Source: Paenalcaligenes sp035302345 (lineage in GTDB: Bacteria; Pseudomonadota; Gammaproteobacteria; Burkholderiales; Burkholderiaceae_B). Taken from it: DNA of 38,628 nt. The stretch spans positions 1-38,628 of the forward strand of contig DATGSS010000038.1 of the NCBI GenBank assembly GCA_035302345.1, written 5' to 3'. Of the stretch, positions 35,495 through 38,628 are shown in pieces. The position numbers and the translations under genes are program-made. Position 1 is the first letter of the stretch, and the number at the start of each line of letters is the position of its first letter. Below the pieces are notes generated by a model, which was not told where the DNA came from, ran no database searches, and saw nothing but the letters and a program-made list of their open reading frames with translations.

Positions 35495-37042
35495 TTAGAA
35501 AAAGTTGAGCGAGTTTTGCACCACACTGATGCTTAGCTGCATCAAGCCACCGGGCAAAATCCCCAGGACAATCAGCAGTAGACCATTGATGCCTAAAACC
35601 CACTTTGTCACCAAACCCATCTGTGCTGGGCCAGTGTCCTCTGCGCCCTCGGGCTCGTCAAAGTAGGCTACCTTGACCACGCGAATGTAGTAAAACGCAC
35701 CGATCAGGGACATAATCACGGCAAACACCGCTACCCCGATATGACCTGCATGGATGACCGCCTCGAGGATGCTTAGCTTGGCATAAAAACCGGCCAAAGG
35801 CGGGATCCCAGCCAAAGAAAACATCGATAACAAGAGGAAAAACGCTAACATCGGATGACGTCTGCTCAATCCTTTTAGGTCATCGATTTGCTCGCACTCA
35901 AAGCCCTTGCGGCTGAGGACCAAGATAATCCCAAAGGTCACCAAAGTGGTGAGCACATAGATAATCACATAAAACAGCGCTGCACCGTACGCATACGCAG
36001 CCATGGCATAGTCATAGCCCAGCATACGCTGAATCATGGCTACCAAGCTGTTGGGGTCCTCGGCGGCACCGACATCCACACCGGATAACAGGCCCAAGAA
36101 CACAAAACCCATATGGGCAATAGTCGAATAAGCCAGCAACCGTTTAAAGTTAGTCTGTACTAACGCGGTCAAATTCCCCACCAAAAGCGAGAGGATAGCC
36201 AGCAGCATCAACATCGGCTGCCAATCAATGGCAATACCGTGCAATGCATCGGTCAGTACGCGCAACACGATGACAAAGGCAGCTAGCTTGGGCGCTGCGG
36301 CGATGATTAAAGTCACCGTAGTGGGCGCCCCCTCGTACACATCAGGGGTCCACATATGAAAGGGTGCTGCGGTTAATTTAAAAGCCAGGCCCGAGACTAC
36401 AAAAACCACCCCAAACACCAAGGGCAAACGCAATACATCACCTTCGGCGATACTGCGCCCAATGGCGGCCAGGTTGAGGTCTCCGGTAGCCCCATAAATC
36501 ATGGACAAACCGTACAGCATCACACCCGATGCCAATGCCCCGAGGATGAAGTATTTCATCGCAGCCTCGGTCACTTTGGCGTTTTCACGGCGTAGCGCTA
36601 CTAATGCGTATAAAGAGAAAGAAAGCAGTTCGATACCCAAATACACCATCAACAGATGGTTGGCGGAAATCATCAAAAACTGCCCTAGCAAAGCAAACAT
36701 GGTCAGCGAATAAAGCTCGCCGCCACGCACTAGCATGCCACGGTCTTCGGCGTACTGACGCCCGTACAACAAGGTCGTCACCACGGCTATTACAGACAGC
36801 AGCTTTAAGAACATGGCCAGTGAATCCACACGGAACAAACCACCAAAGCTCGTCCCGTAGAGACCATTGCCCCATTGCCAAAAGATTACGATGCCCACCA
36901 CGACCAAACTGAGCTGAGTCAGCGCAAAGGTACTGTGTCGGCCTTCAGACTTATTAAATGCATCGAGCAACAACACGCCTGCGGTCAGTATCAGAAGCAG
37001 GATCTCGGGCAAAGCCAACGCGAAATCAAAAGAGTTTTGCAT
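35495..37042 (-). CDS. nuoN: NADH-quinone oxidoreductase subunit N
   Basis: A 515-residue antiporter-like subunit of the membrane arm of complex I. The proton-channel residues are in place: Glu138 in MVYLGIELLSFSLYALV and Lys222 in GLAFKLTAAPFHMWTPDVYEGAPT. The LLAYSTIAHMGFVFLGL stretch is also conserved. About 14 hydrophobic helices can be counted. It follows nuoM by 12 bases. A segment with DVGAAEDPNSLVAMIQRMLGYDYAMA lengthens one loop compared with E. coli NuoN. Confidence 0.96.
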   Translation of the reverse strand: MQNSFDFALALPEILLLILTAGVLLLDAFNKSEGRHSTFALTQLSLVVVGIVIFWQWGNGLYGTSFGGLFRVDSLAMFLKLLSVIAVVTTLLYGRQYAEDRGMLVRGGELYSLTMFALLGQFLMISANHLLMVYLGIELLSFSLYALVALRRENAKVTEAAMKYFILGALASGVMLYGLSMIYGATGDLNLAAIGRSIAEGDVLRLPLVFGVVFVVSGLAFKLTAAPFHMWTPDVYEGAPTTVTLIIAAAPKLAAFVIVLRVLTDALHGIAIDWQPMLMLLAILSLLVGNLTALVQTNFKRLLAYSTIAHMGFVFLGLLSGVDVGAAEDPNSLVAMIQRMLGYDYAMAAYAYGAALFYVIIYVLTTLVTFGIILVLSRKGFECEQIDDLKGLSRRHPMLAFFLLLSMFSLAGIPPLAGFYAKLSILEAVIHAGHIGVAVFAVIMSLIGAFYYIRVVKVAYFDEPEGAEDTGPAQMGLVTKWVLGINGLLLIVLGILPGGLMQLSISVVQNSLNFF

Positions 37043-37054
37043 AACGTTCCAGGC

Positions 37055-38554
37055 CTACAATTTTGATACAGAGACGTGCTGCAACAGCGCATCTACAGAA
37101 ACATGCATCACATCAGTGAAGGGTTTGGGGTAAATGCCCATAAACAACACCGCAATGGCCAGCAGCCCCAATGCGAGGAACTCCTTGCCACTGACATCCT
37201 GCAGGTTTTCCACCTGAGGATTCTTGATGGGACCATATGCCACGCGCTTGAGCATCCACAGAGAATACGAAGCACCTGTAATGAGTGCGGTGGCGGTCAG
37301 CAGACCAATCCAAAAGTTAAACTCCACAGCCCCCATGATGACGGTAAATTCGCCAATGAACCCACTGGTGCCAGGCAAACCACTGTTCGCCATGGAAAAC
37401 AGCACAAAGAAGGTTACAAAGCGCGGCATCACATTAACAACGCCACCGTAATCCGAGATCTCGCGGCTGTGCAAGCGGTCATACAACACCCCAATACACA
37501 TAAACATGGCCGCCGAGACAAAGCCGTGGGAAATCATTTGCATGATTGCCCCTTCCATACCTGTGGCATTAAAGATAAAGAAGCCCAAAGTGACAAAGCC
37601 CATATGAGCTACCGAGGAGTACGCCACCAGCTTTTTCATATCCTTTTGAACAATGGCCACTAAACCAATGTAGACCACTGCAATCAAGGACAGGGCAATC
37701 ATAAAGCTAGATAGGTAGTGCGCAGCATCCGGAGCAATCGGCAAGGAAAAGCGGATAAAGCCGTAGGCACCCAGCTTAAGCATGATGGCTGCCAGCACAA
37801 TAGAACCACCGGTAGGTGCCTCGACGTGAGCATCAGGCAACCAGGTATGCACTGGCCACATGGGCACCTTGACCGCAAAGGCCATGAACAGCGCGGCAAA
37901 GATCAGTATCTGCGGCTCTAGTCCCAGGGGCAACGCATGCCAATCAGAGATATTAAAGCTGCCATCTGCGGCCTGCCACAGATAAATAAATGCCACCAAA
38001 GTCAGCAACGAACCCAACAGGGTATACAAGAAGAACTTGAACGCTGCGTAGACCCGACGAGGACCGCCCCACACCCCAATGATTAAATACATGGGAATGA
38101 GTGTGGCCTCGAAGAAGACATAAAAGAGCAGCCCATCTACCGCGGCAAATACCCCGACCATCAGGCCTGAAAGTATTAAAAACGCCCCGTAGTATTGTGG
38201 CAAGCGTGTTTTGACACTGTCCCAGCCGGCAATAACCACGATTATCGTGATAAACGCAGTTAACAGCACGAACCACATAGACAGGCCATCGACCCCTAAG
38301 TGGTAGTTGACTGCATAGGCCTCGATCCAAGGCGCAAACTCGACAAACTGTAGTTGCGCCGTATTGGGATCAAAGCCCGTATAGAGAGGAATGGTAACTA
38401 AAAACGCTACGATCGACCCTACCAACGCTAAAAAGCGCGTAAAGTTAGGTCTTTCATCGCGCCCCAGGGCCAGAATCAAAAGTCCGACCACAATGGGCAC
38501 AAAAATCGCAAGCGTTAGCCAAGGAAAAGTTGAAGACGCCATATCGCTAGCCAT
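37055..38554 (-). CDS. nuoM: NADH-quinone oxidoreductase subunit M
   Basis: A 499-residue antiporter-like proton-pumping subunit of complex I. Glu149 (LLFYVFFEATLIPMYLIIG) and Lys229 (AFAVKVPMWPVHTWLPDAHVEAPT) are the key conserved channel residues, and KLVAYSSVAHMGFVTLG is the second half signature. About 13-14 helices. The ATG at 38554 lies 2 bases after the nuoL stop; an internal ATG at 38542 is possible. Length is typical. Confidence 0.96.
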   Translation of the reverse strand: MASDMASSTFPWLTLAIFVPIVVGLLILALGRDERPNFTRFLALVGSIVAFLVTIPLYTGFDPNTAQLQFVEFAPWIEAYAVNYHLGVDGLSMWFVLLTAFITIIVVIAGWDSVKTRLPQYYGAFLILSGLMVGVFAAVDGLLFYVFFEATLIPMYLIIGVWGGPRRVYAAFKFFLYTLLGSLLTLVAFIYLWQAADGSFNISDWHALPLGLEPQILIFAALFMAFAVKVPMWPVHTWLPDAHVEAPTGGSIVLAAIMLKLGAYGFIRFSLPIAPDAAHYLSSFMIALSLIAVVYIGLVAIVQKDMKKLVAYSSVAHMGFVTLGFFIFNATGMEGAIMQMISHGFVSAAMFMCIGVLYDRLHSREISDYGGVVNVMPRFVTFFVLFSMANSGLPGTSGFIGEFTVIMGAVEFNFWIGLLTATALITGASYSLWMLKRVAYGPIKNPQVENLQDVSGKEFLALGLLAIAVLFMGIYPKPFTDVMHVSVDALLQHVSVSKL

Positions 38555-38556
38555 TA

Positions 38557-38628
38557 TTAAACCGTCAGCACAAAAAAGGTTAAGAGCGCCAAGATGCCAA
38601 GAATCATGGCTAAGGCATAGTGATAAAT
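38557..38628 (-). CDS. nuoL: NADH-quinone oxidoreductase subunit L, C-terminal end only
   Basis: The last 23 codons and the TAA stop of a gene that continues past the window edge. The translated tail (IYHYALAMILGILALLTFFVLTV) is a hydrophobic helix of the sort that ends NuoL. Its position 2 bases upstream of nuoM fits the standard nuoL-M-N order. Confidence 0.85.
   Translation of the reverse strand: MYHYALAMILGILALLTFFVLTV

Noticed and set aside
37076..37663. A 195-codon plus-strand frame inside nuoM
   Set aside because: Antisense shadow of a highly conserved membrane protein; His/Asn-rich with no family match.
1..38628. CRISPR array, phage defence cassette, integrase, transposase, tRNA or rRNA
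   Set aside because: I looked for spaced repeats, IS ends, recombinase motifs and tRNA-like cloverleafs and saw none; nearly all of the window is accounted for by conserved chromosomal genes.

Overview
The window looks like ordinary chromosome from a betaproteobacterium of the order Burkholderiales, most probably family Alcaligenaceae (Bordetella/Alcaligenes-like). The reasons are the gene content and groupings: smc-zipA-ligA, yciB-bolA-parvulin (Par27-like), the RisA/RisS-type OmpR/EnvZ pair beside ispF-ispD, a DUF2818 gene behind nuoN, and an intracellular PHB depolymerase with a Cys nucleophile. I see no tRNA, rRNA, CRISPR array, prophage or insertion sequence. The family assignment is inference from protein resemblance, not from a marker gene.

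Layout. 1-3160 (+): seven-iron ferredoxin fdxA, PHB depolymerase phaZ, an RnfB/RsxB-like ferredoxin and endonuclease III nth. 3160-9130: a degenerate ABC-ATPase-like gene (+) converging on a branched-chain amino-acid-type (liv) ABC operon on the minus strand (livK-H-[M-G fusion]-F), with a terminator-like hairpin between livK and livH. 9456-11243 (+): yciB, bolA and a periplasmic parvulin. 11261-17926 (-): smc, zipA, ligA. 18192-19517 (+): lplT, with a TTG start and a strong hairpin upstream. 19615-22191 (-): a TsaB-RimI fusion followed by a uracil-DNA-glycosylase-like protein with altered catalytic motifs and a repeat-built linker. 22432-24591 (+): response regulator and histidine kinase. 24588-25801 (-): ispD-ispF. 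25862-30497 (-): a second, complete, five-gene liv-type ABC operon. 30602-34060 (+): mfd. 34087-38628 (-): the tail of the complex I operon (nuoL 3' end, nuoM, nuoN, DUF2818) followed closely by serB.

Most genes are housekeeping: DNA repair (nth, ligA, mfd, the UDG-like gene), chromosome organisation and division (smc, zipA, yciB), tRNA t6A and S18 modification (tsaB-rimI), isoprenoid synthesis (ispD/F), respiration (nuo), envelope (lplT, parvulin, osmosensing pair) and amino-acid uptake (two liv systems). The observations that depart most from routine are the degenerate ATPase at 3417-4085, whose Shine-Dalgarno lies in one arm of a perfect 12-bp inverted repeat, and the UDG-like protein with lost signature residues. 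Structural and regulatory proposals below come from reading by eye; no folding, alignment or database search was run.
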